This document shows positions 40,815 to 49,536 of a stretch of 64,000 bases of DNA, in pieces. The notes beneath the pieces were generated by a model. The model did no database searches and had not been told where the DNA came from. It saw only the letters and a list, made by a program, of their open reading frames with translations. The position numbers and the translations under genes are program-made. The stretch is taken from the NCBI RefSeq assembly GCF_000513295.1, contig NC_023065.1:3270501-3334500 (forward strand). The letters run 5' to 3'. Each line of letters opens with the position of its first letter. The stretch's first letter is position 1. The stretch is from Magnetospirillum gryphiswaldense MSR-1 v2 (lineage in GTDB: Bacteria; Pseudomonadota; Alphaproteobacteria; Rhodospirillales; Magnetospirillaceae).

Positions 40815-41807
40815 TCAGTGGTCGTGATCGTGGTCGTGCGGATGCGGGTGGGCATGGTGATCATGATCATGGTGGTGATGGTCATGGTGGTGCCCGTGAT
40901 GATGCCCATGACTATGATCGTGATCATCATCGGTGCCGATGCCGCGCACATGGTGGTGATGACCGGCCTGGACGGCGCCGACTTGGCCCTCATAGCCCAC
41001 CACCTGGGTGCGGTACTTGCACAGGGTGCAGTTCATGTGGGTCTGGCCGGCCAGGATTTCCTCGACCCGTTCGACGAAGCTGTCGATGACCAGCGGGTGG
41101 TCGTTGAGGTAAGGCGCCTTGACGATCTGCACGCCTGGATTGGCCGCCTGGGCCTCGTCCGCCCATTGATAGATGCGCTTGACCAGGATGCCGGTGAACA
41201 GGAAATAGGGGAAGACGACGATGCGGGCATAGCCCAGCTTGCCCACCCGTTCCAACGCCTGGTTGACCAACGGAAAAGCGACGCCGGAAAAGGCGATTTC
41301 GGCCCAGCCGAAGCCCATGCCTTCCCACAACATGCGCGCCACCTTGGCGATGTTGGAATTGGCGTCGGGGTCGTTGGTGCCGCGCCCGACCACCAACAGC
41401 AGGGTGTCCTTGCGCTCGACCTCGCCAGGGGCGGCGGCCAGCGCTTCCTCGATACGGGCGGCGGCGGCGGCCAGCATCTTGGGGTCGATGGCCAGTTCGC
41501 GCCCGAACTGGACCTGAAGCCCCGGATTGTCGGCGGCGAAGGAATTGATTTCCCACGGCAGGTCGTTTTTGACATGGCCGGCGGCGAACAGCATGCCGGG
41601 CACCGCCAGGACATGGTTGACGCCCTGGGCCTTCAAGGCCTCAAGGCCGTCCTTGATGATCGGGCGGGCGAATTCCAGATAGCCGGATTCCACCGGATAT
41701 TGCGGCAGGCGCTGGCGCAAATGGTGGGCGAGGGAATCGAATTCCCGGGTGGCTTCCACGTCGCGGCTGCCATGGCCGCAAATCATCACACCGATTTTGT
41801 CACTCAT
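40815..41807 (-). CDS. cbiX: Sirohydrochlorin cobaltochelatase, long form with His-rich tail
   Basis: A 330-residue chelatase that inserts cobalt into sirohydrochlorin early in corrin synthesis. The N-terminal domain has VMICGHGSRDVEATREFDSL with active-site His, and the second domain has VVGRGTNDPDANSNIAKVAR. Toward the C-terminus HMNCTLCKYR gives the MxCxxC motif reported to bind an Fe-S cluster in long CbiX. The last 50 residues are almost entirely His and Asp, a likely metal reservoir. It is the first gene of the B12 operon, divergent from cobD. About 118 bases upstream show no cobalamin riboswitch. Confidence 0.95.
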   Translation of the reverse strand: MSDKIGVMICGHGSRDVEATREFDSLAHHLRQRLPQYPVESGYLEFARPIIKDGLEALKAQGVNHVLAVPGMLFAAGHVKNDLPWEINSFAADNPGLQVQFGRELAIDPKMLAAAAARIEEALAAAPGEVERKDTLLLVVGRGTNDPDANSNIAKVARMLWEGMGFGWAEIAFSGVAFPLVNQALERVGKLGYARIVVFPYFLFTGILVKRIYQWADEAQAANPGVQIVKAPYLNDHPLVIDSFVERVEEILAGQTHMNCTLCKYRTQVVGYEGQVGAVQAGHHHHVRGIGTDDDHDHSHGHHHGHHHDHHHHDHDHHAHPHPHDHDHDH

Positions 41808-41925
41808 CGCTTGGTCCTTGCCTTCGAGCGTTTATCCCTTTGGTCCGGCTGGTCCGTGCCTCCGGCCGGGCGAGGCGGACTATAGGCACAACGCTGACGA
41901 TTTGTAAGTGTTTCATGACTTCGCT

Positions 41926-42933
41926 ATGGTGCGGGCCATGCTGCCGCTCTTTACTCAATTCGGCCACGCCCCCGACGGCCTGTTCCTGCTGTTTCTGGCT
42001 TTGGGGCTGGATGCCGTGCTGGGCGAGATGTCCTGGCTGTTCCGCCTGATCCCGCATCCGGTGGTGCTGATCGGTCGCGCCATCGCTGCTTTGGACCGCC
42101 GGCTGAACAAGCCCGAACGCAGCGCGGCGGAACGGAAAGTGCGCGGGATTGTCATGGTCGTCGGGCTGGTCGGCATATCAGCACTGATCGGTGCGGTGAT
42201 TTCCTTCGTCGCCCGTGCCATCCCCCATGCCTGGGTGATCGAGGTGTTGGTGGTCGCCACATTGCTGGCTCAGCGCGGTCTGTTCGAGCATGTGGACGAC
42301 GTCGCCCGCGCCCTTCAACATAAAGGCCTGGAGGCCGGGCGCTATGCTGTCTCGCGCATCGTCGGGCGCGATCCGCAAAGCCTGGACGAACACGGAGTGT
42401 GCCGCGCCGCCATCGAATCGCTGGCGGAAAACTTTTCCGACGCGGTGGTCGCCCCGGTGTTCTGGTACGTGCTGTTCGGCCTGCCCGGCATCCTGGTCTA
42501 CAAGACCGTCAATACCCTGGACAGCATGGTCGGCTACCGAAACGAAAAATACCGGGCCTTCGGCTGGGCCTCGGCCCGGCTGGACGATGTCCTTAATCTG
42601 ATCCCGGCGCGGCTGGCCGGGTTGATCATCGCCCTCGCCGCCCTGGTGGCGGCGCGCGGCAATCCGTTTCGCGCCATCACCACCATGATCCGCGATGCCC
42701 GCCACCACAAATCACCCAATTCCGGCTGGCCCGAGGCGGCCATGGCCGGCGCCCTCGGTCTGGCCCTGGGCGGACCGCGCAAATATCCCGGCCTGGTGGT
42801 GGATGAAAAATGGATTGGCAAAGGCCGGGCGCGGGCCACCTTCGCCGATATCGACCGGGCGCTGCACCTGTTCTCTGCCGCCTGCCTGATGGATGCCGGT
42901 CTGGTTATCCTGGTGTGGTGGCTGCAAGTCTGA
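41926..42933 (+). CDS. cobD: Adenosylcobinamide-phosphate synthase (CbiB/CobD)
   Basis: A 335-residue inner-membrane enzyme that attaches aminopropanol phosphate to adenosylcobyric acid. Recognisable stretches are [20 protein letters not shown] followed by [26 protein letters not shown] and [20 protein letters not shown]. The last is followed by [14 protein letters not shown]. About five hydrophobic segments are visible. Starts at GTG 41908 or ATG 41938 are possible; none has a convincing ribosome site. It is divergent from cbiX, and its last 29 bases overlap the end of convergent cobQ. Confidence 0.95.
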   Translation: MVRAMLPLFTQFGHAPDGLFLLFLALGLDAVLGEMSWLFRLIPHPVVLIGRAIAALDRRLNKPERSAAERKVRGIVMVVGLVGISALIGAVISFVARAIPHAWVIEVLVVATLLAQRGLFEHVDDVARALQHKGLEAGRYAVSRIVGRDPQSLDEHGVCRAAIESLAENFSDAVVAPVFWYVLFGLPGILVYKTVNTLDSMVGYRNEKYRAFGWASARLDDVLNLIPARLAGLIIALAALVAARGNPFRAITTMIRDARHHKSPNSGWPEAAMAGALGLALGGPRKYPGLVVDEKWIGKGRARATFADIDRALHLFSAACLMDAGLVILVWWLQV

Positions 42934-44389
42934 GTAACTGGTCCAAATCCATATGGGTGGCCAAGTGATCAGCCAGCTTATCCAGCACCGCGTCCACCTG
43001 GGCGTCGTAGGCGATGCCGTCACCACGTCCGGGACGTAAGCGCGCCAGGAAGGCAGAGCGGAACGCATCGGACGCGAACAATCCATGCAGATAACAGCCC
43101 ATGACCCGACCATCGGCGCTGATGGCGCCATCGGGCTGGCCGGCCAAGGTCAGTAACGGGCGGGCGCAATCAGTGCCCATAGTCCGGCCCATATGCATTT
43201 CATAACCGCGTACCGGCACGCCGTGGACATCATGACCCTCGATCAGGGTCAATATCTTGTCGCCGGCCATTTCGGTGTCCACCGCCAGCCAACCCAGGCC
43301 CTCGGCCCGCCCCCCGGCTGTGCCTTCCACCCCCAACGGGTCGCTGACCGAGCGCCCCAGCATCTGGAAGCCGGCGCAGATGCCCAATACCCGACCGCCA
43401 CGGCGGATATGGGCGTGGACATCCACATCCCAGCCCTGGGCGCGGAGGAAATCCAGATCGCCGATGGTGGATTTCGAGCCGGGCAGAATGATCAGATCGG
43501 CATCACCGGGCAGGGCTTGGCCAGGGGGGATGAAGCGCAAATCCACATCGGCCTCGGCGGCCAGCGGGTCGAAATCGTCGAAATTGGCGATGCGCGGCAA
43601 TTGCGGAAGGACGATCTTGATCGCACCCTCTTTATTATGGTTACGCAACGAGGCTGAATCTTCCGGCGGCAACAGCCCGGCCTCGGCGAAGAACGGCACC
43701 ACGCCCAGGCAGGGCAAGCCGGTCTGGTCACGGATGAAGTCGATGGCCGGGGTGAACAAGGACGCATCACCGCGGAACTTGTTGATGACATAACCCTTGA
43801 GGCGGGCGCGTTCCGGCGCCGGCAGGATAGTCCAGGTGCCGACGATGCTGGCGATGACACCGCCGCGATCGATATCGGCGACCAGAATGACGGGCACGTC
43901 GGCCGCTTCGGCGAAGCCCATATTGGCGATGTCGGCGGCGCGCAGATTGACTTCCGCCGCGCTGCCGGCGCCTTCCACCAGCACCATGTCGGCGCTATCC
44001 CCGATGATGGCAAAGCTTTCCAGCACCTTGGGCAGCAGGCTGGGCTTGAGGCGATAATAATCGCGCGCGCCGGCAGTGGTCAGCACCTGACCTTGCACCA
44101 CCACCTGGGCGCCGGTCTCGCTTTGCGGCTTCAGCAGCACCGGATTCATGTGGCGGCTGGGCGGGATTCCGCAGGCGCGGGCCTGCAAGGCCTGGGCGCG
44201 CCCGATCTCGCCGCCATCGGCGGTGACGGCGGCGTTGTTGGACATGTTCTGCGGCTTGAACGGACGGATCTTCAGCCCGCGCAAGGTGAACGCACGGGCC
44301 AGCCCGGCGACCATCAGCGACTTGCCGACATCCGAGCCGGTACCCTGGAACATCAGGGCGGCGAAGGGGCGATCAGCGGCCAAGGACAT
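42905..44389 (-). CDS. cobQ: Cobyric acid synthase
   Basis: A 494-residue glutamine-dependent amidase that adds four amides to adenosylcobyrinic acid a,c-diamide. The N-terminal ATPase motif [20 protein letters not shown] is followed by [13 protein letters not shown]. The central [11 protein letters not shown] and [10 protein letters not shown] motifs are typical. The glutamine amidotransferase part has [10 protein letters not shown] with its Cys, and a terminal [10 protein letters not shown]. Its start lies inside the end of the SYLF gene (17-base overlap). It is last of the cobO-SYLF-cobQ group. Confidence 0.96.
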   Translation of the reverse strand: MSLAADRPFAALMFQGTGSDVGKSLMVAGLARAFTLRGLKIRPFKPQNMSNNAAVTADGGEIGRAQALQARACGIPPSRHMNPVLLKPQSETGAQVVVQGQVLTTAGARDYYRLKPSLLPKVLESFAIIGDSADMVLVEGAGSAAEVNLRAADIANMGFAEAADVPVILVADIDRGGVIASIVGTWTILPAPERARLKGYVINKFRGDASLFTPAIDFIRDQTGLPCLGVVPFFAEAGLLPPEDSASLRNHNKEGAIKIVLPQLPRIANFDDFDPLAAEADVDLRFIPPGQALPGDADLIILPGSKSTIGDLDFLRAQGWDVDVHAHIRRGGRVLGICAGFQMLGRSVSDPLGVEGTAGGRAEGLGWLAVDTEMAGDKILTLIEGHDVHGVPVRGYEMHMGRTMGTDCARPLLTLAGQPDGAISADGRVMGCYLHGLFASDAFRSAFLARLRPGRGDGIAYDAQVDAVLDKLADHLATHMDLDQLLRLAATTPG

Positions 44390-45041
44390 CACGCAGACGA
44401 GCGGCTTGGGGACTGTCGAGGCGACGGTTGATGACGATATCCTCGGGCGTCGGATTGCCGCCGTAATAGGCAGCATTCCACGAATGTCGGGGCAAAATGC
44501 CCGATCCTTCCAGACTGGCGCCGCCATAGGCGCCCATGGCCTTGTTGAAGGCGTAGATATCGGCACCGGTATTGCTGGTGGTGGAAGCTTCCGCCCCCGC
44601 CCCCACATGGGCGACGGCGATGCCGGCATCGGCGCCGGCCTTGAAGCGGTTTTCCATGATCGCACGCAAGCCAGAATCGCTCATGATGACGAAAATGGCC
44701 TCGGCGTCCTGCACCCCCACCTGTAAGCCGACCGAACCCGAGGCGACCGAATAGAAGGCCGGTCCCGACCACTGGCCGGATGAATCGCGGGTCAGCAGCA
44801 CCCCGGTTCCCCATTCCGCCCCCCAAATGAAACCGCCCTTGACCAGATCGGGGACGATGAGCACGGCCCGCGCCCGGCTGAGGCGGTTTTCCAGGTCGCG
44901 TTGCAGGCCAGTGTCGCGGCGCAGGCGCTCGACCGTGTTGGCGGCCTTGGCCACCAGCATGGTCTGATCGGTGACGACATCGGCCCCAGCCGGCACGGCG
45001 GTCAACAGCACGACCAGCATGACGATCAGACGCGACAGCAT
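44373..45041 (-). CDS. SYLF/YSC84-domain lipid-binding lipoprotein-like protein
   Basis: A 222-residue secreted protein. The N-terminal [20 protein letters not shown] is a signal peptide. The mature part has the SYLF pattern: [40 protein letters not shown] and [17 protein letters not shown] domains bind phosphoinositides or other lipids in eukaryotes; bacterial roles are unclear. I use ATG 45041 because GGGAGG lies six bases upstream; the ATG at 45047 would touch that site. It is placed between cobO and cobQ, an odd setting for an envelope protein. Confidence 0.88.
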   Translation of the reverse strand: MLSRLIVMLVVLLTAVPAGADVVTDQTMLVAKAANTVERLRRDTGLQRDLENRLSRARAVLIVPDLVKGGFIWGAEWGTGVLLTRDSSGQWSGPAFYSVASGSVGLQVGVQDAEAIFVIMSDSGLRAIMENRFKAGADAGIAVAHVGAGAEASTTSNTGADIYAFNKAMGAYGGASLEGSGILPRHSWNAAYYGGNPTPEDIVINRRLDSPQAARLRDVLGR

Positions 45042-45057
45042 GACCATCCTCCCTCTT

Positions 45058-45666
45058 TCAGAACTCGACCCCAGGTTGGGCCTTGATGCCCGAGCGGAAC
45101 GGGTGCTTGACCAGGGTCATCTCGGTGACCAGATCGGCGACCTCGATCACCGGCGCCAAGGCGTTGCGCCCGGTCATCACCACGTGCTGGCCCTCGGGCC
45201 TTGCCGCGATGGCGGCCAGGACCGGATCAAGGGCCAAATAATCATAGCGCAGGGCGATGTTGATCTCGTCCAGAATGACCATGCGGATGCTGTCGTCTTC
45301 CAGCATTGCGCGGGCCACCTCCCAGGCACGACCGGCGGCGGCGATATCGCGCTCGCGGTCCTGGGTTTCCCAGGTGAAGCCCTCGCCCATGGCCTTGAAG
45401 GTGACCAGATCGGGAAAACCTTCCAGCACCCGGCGTTCGGCGGTGTCCCAGGCACCCTTGATGAACTGGACGATACCGACCTTGAAGCCGTGGCCGACGC
45501 AGCGGATGGCCATGCCGAAAGCGGCACTGGACTTGCCCTTGCCGGCGCCGGTATGGACGATCAGCAAGCCTTTCTCGCCCTGCTTCTTCGCCATCAGCTT
45601 GTCGCGGCTGGCCTTTTTCTTGGCCATCTTGTCTTTGTGGCGCTGGGTCGGGTCTTCCTCGGTCAT
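45058..45666 (-). CDS. cobO: Cob(I)yrinic acid a,c-diamide adenosyltransferase
   Basis: A 202-residue CobO/BtuR-type enzyme that transfers the adenosyl group of ATP to cob(I)alamin precursors. The P-loop is HTGAGKGKSSAAFGMAIRCV. VGIVQFIKGAWDTAERRVLE and MVILDEINIALRY follow in family order. The N-terminus is unusually lysine-rich (RHKDKMAKKKASRDKLMAKK), as in many CobO proteins. It precedes the SYLF gene by 16 bases and probably leads that transcript. Confidence 0.96.
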   Translation of the reverse strand: MTEEDPTQRHKDKMAKKKASRDKLMAKKQGEKGLLIVHTGAGKGKSSAAFGMAIRCVGHGFKVGIVQFIKGAWDTAERRVLEGFPDLVTFKAMGEGFTWETQDRERDIAAAGRAWEVARAMLEDDSIRMVILDEINIALRYDYLALDPVLAAIAARPEGQHVVMTGRNALAPVIEVADLVTEMTLVKHPFRSGIKAQPGVEF

Positions 45667-45771
45667 GACTGCATCCTGAAAAACGGGGTCGCCATGCTGA
45701 CGCAAGCGGTTGGGCTGATGCAAGGGGGCGTCTTTTATTGTAGACTTGCTGCATATAAGGGGAGGCAAAAA

Positions 45772-45966
45772 ATGAACGCCAAACGTCTGCTTTTCATTTC
45801 GTCCATCTTCACCGTCATCGTCGGCATCGCCGTCATGGCCACCTTGGGCGTCATCGCCAAGGTGCCCAGCACCGAATATTGGATCGTCGTCCTGGGCGCC
45901 GTCCTGGCCGGGGCCACCTGGCTGGGCCTGATCACCACCCTTCACTTCACGTCGCAAGCGGAATGA
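45772..45966 (+). CDS. Small two-helix membrane protein, function unknown
   Basis: A 64-residue protein with two hydrophobic segments (about residues 6-28 and 36-58) separated by a short KVPSTEYW loop. GGGGAGG sits seven bases upstream of the ATG, strong support that it is translated. It is divergent from cobO, and its 3' end overlaps the end of convergent gluQ by 20 bases. I do not recognise the family. No functional link to neighbours is evident. Confidence 0.7.
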   Translation: MNAKRLLFISSIFTVIVGIAVMATLGVIAKVPSTEYWIVVLGAVLAGATWLGLITTLHFTSQAE

Positions 45967-46807
45967 ATCCGGCCAGGGCCTGCACCTGTATGGGCGTGTG
46001 GCCGCTTTGGCGTAGGCTGGCGATGGTCAGCGCCTTGTCGCGCTTGGCATAGCGGCGGCCCTCGGCATCGGTCAGCAAGGCATGGTGGCGGTAATCGGGC
46101 ACCGGCAGGGCCAGCAGCGCCTGCAACAAACGGTGCACATGGCTGGCCTCGAACAGATCATTGCCGCGCGTCACCAGGGTAATGCCTTGAAGGGCATCGT
46201 CCCACACCACCGCCAGATGATAGCTGGTGGGGGTGTCCTTGCGGGCCAGCACCACGTCGCCAAAGATTTCCGGTCGCGCGATCTGCACACCGGCATCCAG
46301 GTCGCGCCACATCAGCGGCCCGGCCTGGGCGACGGCCTCCCGCATATCCAGGCGCAAGGCATAAGGCTGGCCGCTGTCCAGGCGGTGTTGCCGTTCGCCG
46401 GGATCAAGACCACGGCAGGTGCCCGGATAGAGCACGCCGTCGGGGCCGTGCGGAGCATGGCCGGAACGGGCGATTTCCGCCGCGATCTCCTTGCGGGTGC
46501 AAAAGCACGGATAAAGCAGGCCGCGACCCTGCAGGTGATCCAGAGCCGACCGGTAATCGTCCAGGTGCTCTGATTGCGTGCGCACGGGGCCATCCCAGTG
46601 CAGACCCAGCCAAGCCAAGTCGTCAAGGATGGCGGCGGCGAATTCCGGCCGGCAGCGGACGGTGTCGATATCTTCCAGCCGCAACAGAAAGCGCCCGCCC
46701 GCCGTCCACACCTGATGTTGGGCGAACAAGGCGGAGAAAGCATGGCCCAGATGCAGGTATCCCGTCGGGCTGGGGGCGAAGCGGGTGATCACGGAGGCTT
46801 GGTTCAT
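45947..46807 (-). CDS. gluQ: Glutamyl-Q tRNA(Asp) synthetase
   Basis: A 286-residue truncated glutamyl-tRNA synthetase paralogue. It activates glutamate and attaches it to queuosine in the anticodon of tRNA-Asp. The N-terminus has ITRFAPSPTGYLHLGHAFSA with the HxGH motif. LRLEDIDTVRC and the zinc-ligand region YPCFCTRKEIAAEIA follow. The KMSKS equivalent is degenerate (RRYAKRDKALT), as is usual for GluQ. The anticodon-binding domain is absent, which separates it from GltX. An ATG four codons upstream is an alternative start. Confidence 0.94.
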   Translation of the reverse strand: MNQASVITRFAPSPTGYLHLGHAFSALFAQHQVWTAGGRFLLRLEDIDTVRCRPEFAAAILDDLAWLGLHWDGPVRTQSEHLDDYRSALDHLQGRGLLYPCFCTRKEIAAEIARSGHAPHGPDGVLYPGTCRGLDPGERQHRLDSGQPYALRLDMREAVAQAGPLMWRDLDAGVQIARPEIFGDVVLARKDTPTSYHLAVVWDDALQGITLVTRGNDLFEASHVHRLLQALLALPVPDYRHHALLTDAEGRRYAKRDKALTIASLRQSGHTPIQVQALAGFIPLAT

Positions 46808-46861
46808 GGCCCCGATCATACCATAATCGACGCTTCCGCCACTGCCTGCCAAGGACGCATC

Positions 46862-47524
46862 ATGACCCTGAACGCCCATGTCGCCCCGCCCGCCTCGGGC
46901 GGAATTGCCCGCCAAGTGGTTATCCTGCTGCACGGGGTGGGGGCGGACGGCGCCGATCTGTTCGGTCTGGTGCCCTATGTGGCGCCCATGCTGCCGGACG
47001 CGGTGTTCATCTCCCCCGATGCTCCCTTCGCCTATGACATGGCCCCGTTCGGGCGGCAATGGTTTTCATTACAGGATCGATCCGGTCCGGCCCTGGCGGC
47101 GGGTATCCGCGCCACCGCGCCGCTGCTCGACGCTTTCATCGACGCCAAACTGGCGGAATACGGCCTGGACGACAGCGATCTGGCCCTGATCGGTTTCAGC
47201 CAGGGCACCATGATGGCGCTGCATGTGGCGCCGCGCCGGGCCAAGACCTGCGCCGGTATCGTCGGCTTTTCCGGTGCCGTGGTCGCGGGCGAAACCCTGG
47301 CCGATGAAGTGCTGTCGCGTCCGCGCGTGCTGCTGGTCCATGGCGATGCCGACCCGGTGGTCAACCCGGCCAGTCTGGCCACGGCGGAACGGACCTTGGC
47401 GGCGGTGGGCATTCCGGTACTGACCGAATTGCGTCCTGACCTCGATCACTCCATCGACGGCCCCGGCCTGGCCCTGGCCACCGCCTTCCTGCGTCAGGCT
47501 TTTGGCTTGCCATTGCCCCAATAG
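46862..47524 (+). CDS. Carboxylesterase/phospholipase family alpha/beta hydrolase
   Basis: A 220-residue cytoplasmic serine hydrolase of the Abhydrolase_2 (YpfH/carboxylesterase) family. ILLHGVGADGADLFGLVPYV gives the oxyanion turn. The nucleophile is Ser113 in GFSQGTMMAL, with Asp164 in HGDADPVV and His196 in LDHSID completing the triad. Length and spacing are typical. AAGGA precedes the ATG. It diverges from gluQ over 54 bases. The natural ester substrate is unknown. Confidence 0.9.
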   Translation: MTLNAHVAPPASGGIARQVVILLHGVGADGADLFGLVPYVAPMLPDAVFISPDAPFAYDMAPFGRQWFSLQDRSGPALAAGIRATAPLLDAFIDAKLAEYGLDDSDLALIGFSQGTMMALHVAPRRAKTCAGIVGFSGAVVAGETLADEVLSRPRVLLVHGDADPVVNPASLATAERTLAAVGIPVLTELRPDLDHSIDGPGLALATAFLRQAFGLPLPQ

Positions 47525-47606
47525 TTTCACCGATCAGTCATCAGGACGGGGATGGATTTGACCGGCTAAAACCTCTATCTTGTGGCAGCTGCCGATGGAG
47601 GTGCTA

Positions 47607-48167
47607 TTGAGTGTAGGCTCAGGCTATCCCGTCTTGGTGCTGAACGCGGATTTCCGCCCGCTCAGCTATTTTCCGCTGTCCCTGTGGTCATGGCAGGAGG
47701 CAGTAAAGGCCGTTGTCTCCGATCGCGTCAACGTGGTGTCGGAATACGAACGCGAAATCCGCTCGCCATCGTCGCGCATGCGCCTGCCCAGCGTGATTTC
47801 GCTGAAGGAATACGTGCCGGCCCCCAACCGCCCGGCCTTCACCCGCTTCAACGTTTTCTTGCGCGATCACTTCACCTGCCAGTATTGCGGCCAGGATTTC
47901 GCCACCCACGATCTGACCTTCGACCATGTCATCCCGCGCGCCTTGGGCGGACGCACCACTTGGGGCAACGTGGTCGCCGCCTGTTCGCCCTGCAATGTCA
48001 AAAAGGGGCACAAACTGGTGGCCCAGGCCGGCATGCGCCTGCTGAACTGGCCGAAAGAGCCCAGAAATTTCCAACTACAGGAGAATGGGCGCAGCTTTCC
48101 CCCCAATTTCCTGCATCAATCCTGGGGTGATTTCCTGTATTGGGATACGGAACTGGATCAGTTTTAG
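47607..48167 (+). CDS. HNH endonuclease family protein
   Basis: A 186-residue protein with a conserved alphaproteobacterial N-terminal part (YPVLVLNADFRPLSYFPLSL) and a C-terminal HNH domain. The domain reads FTCQYCGQDFATHDLTFDHV, then IPRALGG and ACSPCNVKKG. Two CxxC pairs should hold zinc, and the His-Asn-His core is present. I place the start at TTG 47607 because GGAGG lies five bases upstream. An in-frame ATG four codons earlier overlaps that site. It stands alone without restriction or phage genes, so a housekeeping nuclease role is more likely than defence. Confidence 0.87.
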   Translation: MSVGSGYPVLVLNADFRPLSYFPLSLWSWQEAVKAVVSDRVNVVSEYEREIRSPSSRMRLPSVISLKEYVPAPNRPAFTRFNVFLRDHFTCQYCGQDFATHDLTFDHVIPRALGGRTTWGNVVAACSPCNVKKGHKLVAQAGMRLLNWPKEPRNFQLQENGRSFPPNFLHQSWGDFLYWDTELDQF

Positions 48168-48226
48168 CGCGGCTTTAACTCTTGGCCGGACAATGCTGGC
48201 CTTCCTCTGTCTGGTCGGAACGCATC

Positions 48227-49498
48227 ATGGATAAATTGGCCAAGGCGCTGGCGGTCTATGGCGACCGCCGCATCCTGACCGTATTGCTGCTGGGTTTCTC
48301 CAGCGGCCTGCCCTTGGCCCTGACCGGCTCGACCCTGGCCCTGTGGCTGACCGAGGCCAAGGTGTCGCTGGCCACCATCGGTTATTTCGCGCTGGTGGGC
48401 ACCCCTTATATCTTCAAATTCGCCTGGGCGCCGTTGATCGACCACGTGCGCCTGCCGCTCTTGACCCGTCTGTTCGGGCGGCGCCGCGCCTGGATGCTGG
48501 CGACCCAGACCTTGCTGATCGCCGCCTTGCTGGGCCTGGGTTTCAACGACCCGGCGGCACGACCGGAACTGACGGCGCTGCTGGCGGTGGTGGTGGCATT
48601 CTGTTCGGCCAGCCAGGACATCGTCATCGACGCCTATCGCGTCGAAATCCTGGATGCCGAACAATATGGCGCCGGTGCCGCGGCGGTGCAGGCGGGATAC
48701 CGCATCGCCATGCTGACCACCGGGGCCGGGGCCTTGTATCTGGCCCAGTTCAGCGGCTCGTGGAGCCTGACCTACGCGGTGATGGCGGCCCTGGTGCTGG
48801 TGGGCATGGCGACGGTGCTGGCCAATGCCGAGCCGGTGGCCGACCTGCCGCCGCCGCCGCCCGGGGTGACCGGCTGGCTCAGGCACGCGGTGGCCGATCC
48901 GTTCATGGACATGGCCCGGCGCCAGGGCTGGATGATCCTGGGCGTGCTGGCCTTCATCCTGCTGTACAAGCTGGGCGACGCCTTCGCCGGAGTGATGGCC
49001 AATCCGTTCTATGTACGCATGGGCTTTTCCAAGAACGAGATCGCCTCCGTCTCCAAGGTGTTCGGCTTCACCGCCACCTTGGCCGGCACCTTCGTCGGCG
49101 GCGTGCTGGTGGCCCGCTTCGGCCTGTTCAAAAGCCTGTTGCTGTGCGGCGTGTTGCAAATGGGCTCGAACCTGATGTTCGCCTGGCAGGCGGTGATGGG
49201 GCACGATATCCTGGCCCTGACCCTGACCATCGCGGTGGAGAACTTCACCGGCGGCTTGGGCTCGGCCGCTTTCGTCGCTTATATGTCGGGCCTGTGCAGC
49301 CTCAGTTATACCGGCACCCAATACGCGCTCTTGTCGTCGCTGGCGGCGGTGGGCCGCACCCTGATCGCCTCGACCACCGGTTTGCTGGCGGAGCGGCTGG
49401 GCTGGGTCGATTTCTTCCTGCTGTCCACCCTGGTCGCCGTGCCGGGTTTGCTGTTGTTGCTGTGGATGATGCGAAAGGCCCGGGTTGAACCCGGCTGA
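48227..49498 (+). CDS. ampG: AmpG-type muropeptide MFS permease
   Basis: A 423-residue twelve-helix transporter expected to import anhydro-muropeptides for peptidoglycan recycling. The N-terminal LLLGFSSGLPLALTGSTLAL and FKFAWAPLIDHVRLP segments, and the SQDIVIDAYRVEIL motif, are typical of the AmpG family. SYTGTQYALLSSL near the end is another hallmark. The ATG begins MDKLAKALAVYGD. It is followed 38 bases later by ald on the same strand. Beta-lactamase regulation is not suggested by the neighbours. Confidence 0.9.
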   Translation: MDKLAKALAVYGDRRILTVLLLGFSSGLPLALTGSTLALWLTEAKVSLATIGYFALVGTPYIFKFAWAPLIDHVRLPLLTRLFGRRRAWMLATQTLLIAALLGLGFNDPAARPELTALLAVVVAFCSASQDIVIDAYRVEILDAEQYGAGAAAVQAGYRIAMLTTGAGALYLAQFSGSWSLTYAVMAALVLVGMATVLANAEPVADLPPPPPGVTGWLRHAVADPFMDMARRQGWMILGVLAFILLYKLGDAFAGVMANPFYVRMGFSKNEIASVSKVFGFTATLAGTFVGGVLVARFGLFKSLLLCGVLQMGSNLMFAWQAVMGHDILALTLTIAVENFTGGLGSAAFVAYMSGLCSLSYTGTQYALLSSLAAVGRTLIASTTGLLAERLGWVDFFLLSTLVAVPGLLLLLWMMRKARVEPG

Positions 49499-49536
49499 AC
49501 TTGGGTTCATCCTGGAACAAAGCGAAAGGCACCATC

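Noticed and set aside
40818-41885. A plus-strand frame with a Val/Met/Ile-rich start opposite cbiX
   Set aside because: The apparent hydrophobic stretch is the complement of the His/Asp tail of CbiX and not a membrane protein.
41808-41925. Cobalamin riboswitch upstream of cbiX
   Set aside because: The gap is too short and no B12-box-like sequence is visible; only a short GCCTC/GAGGC hairpin was noticed.
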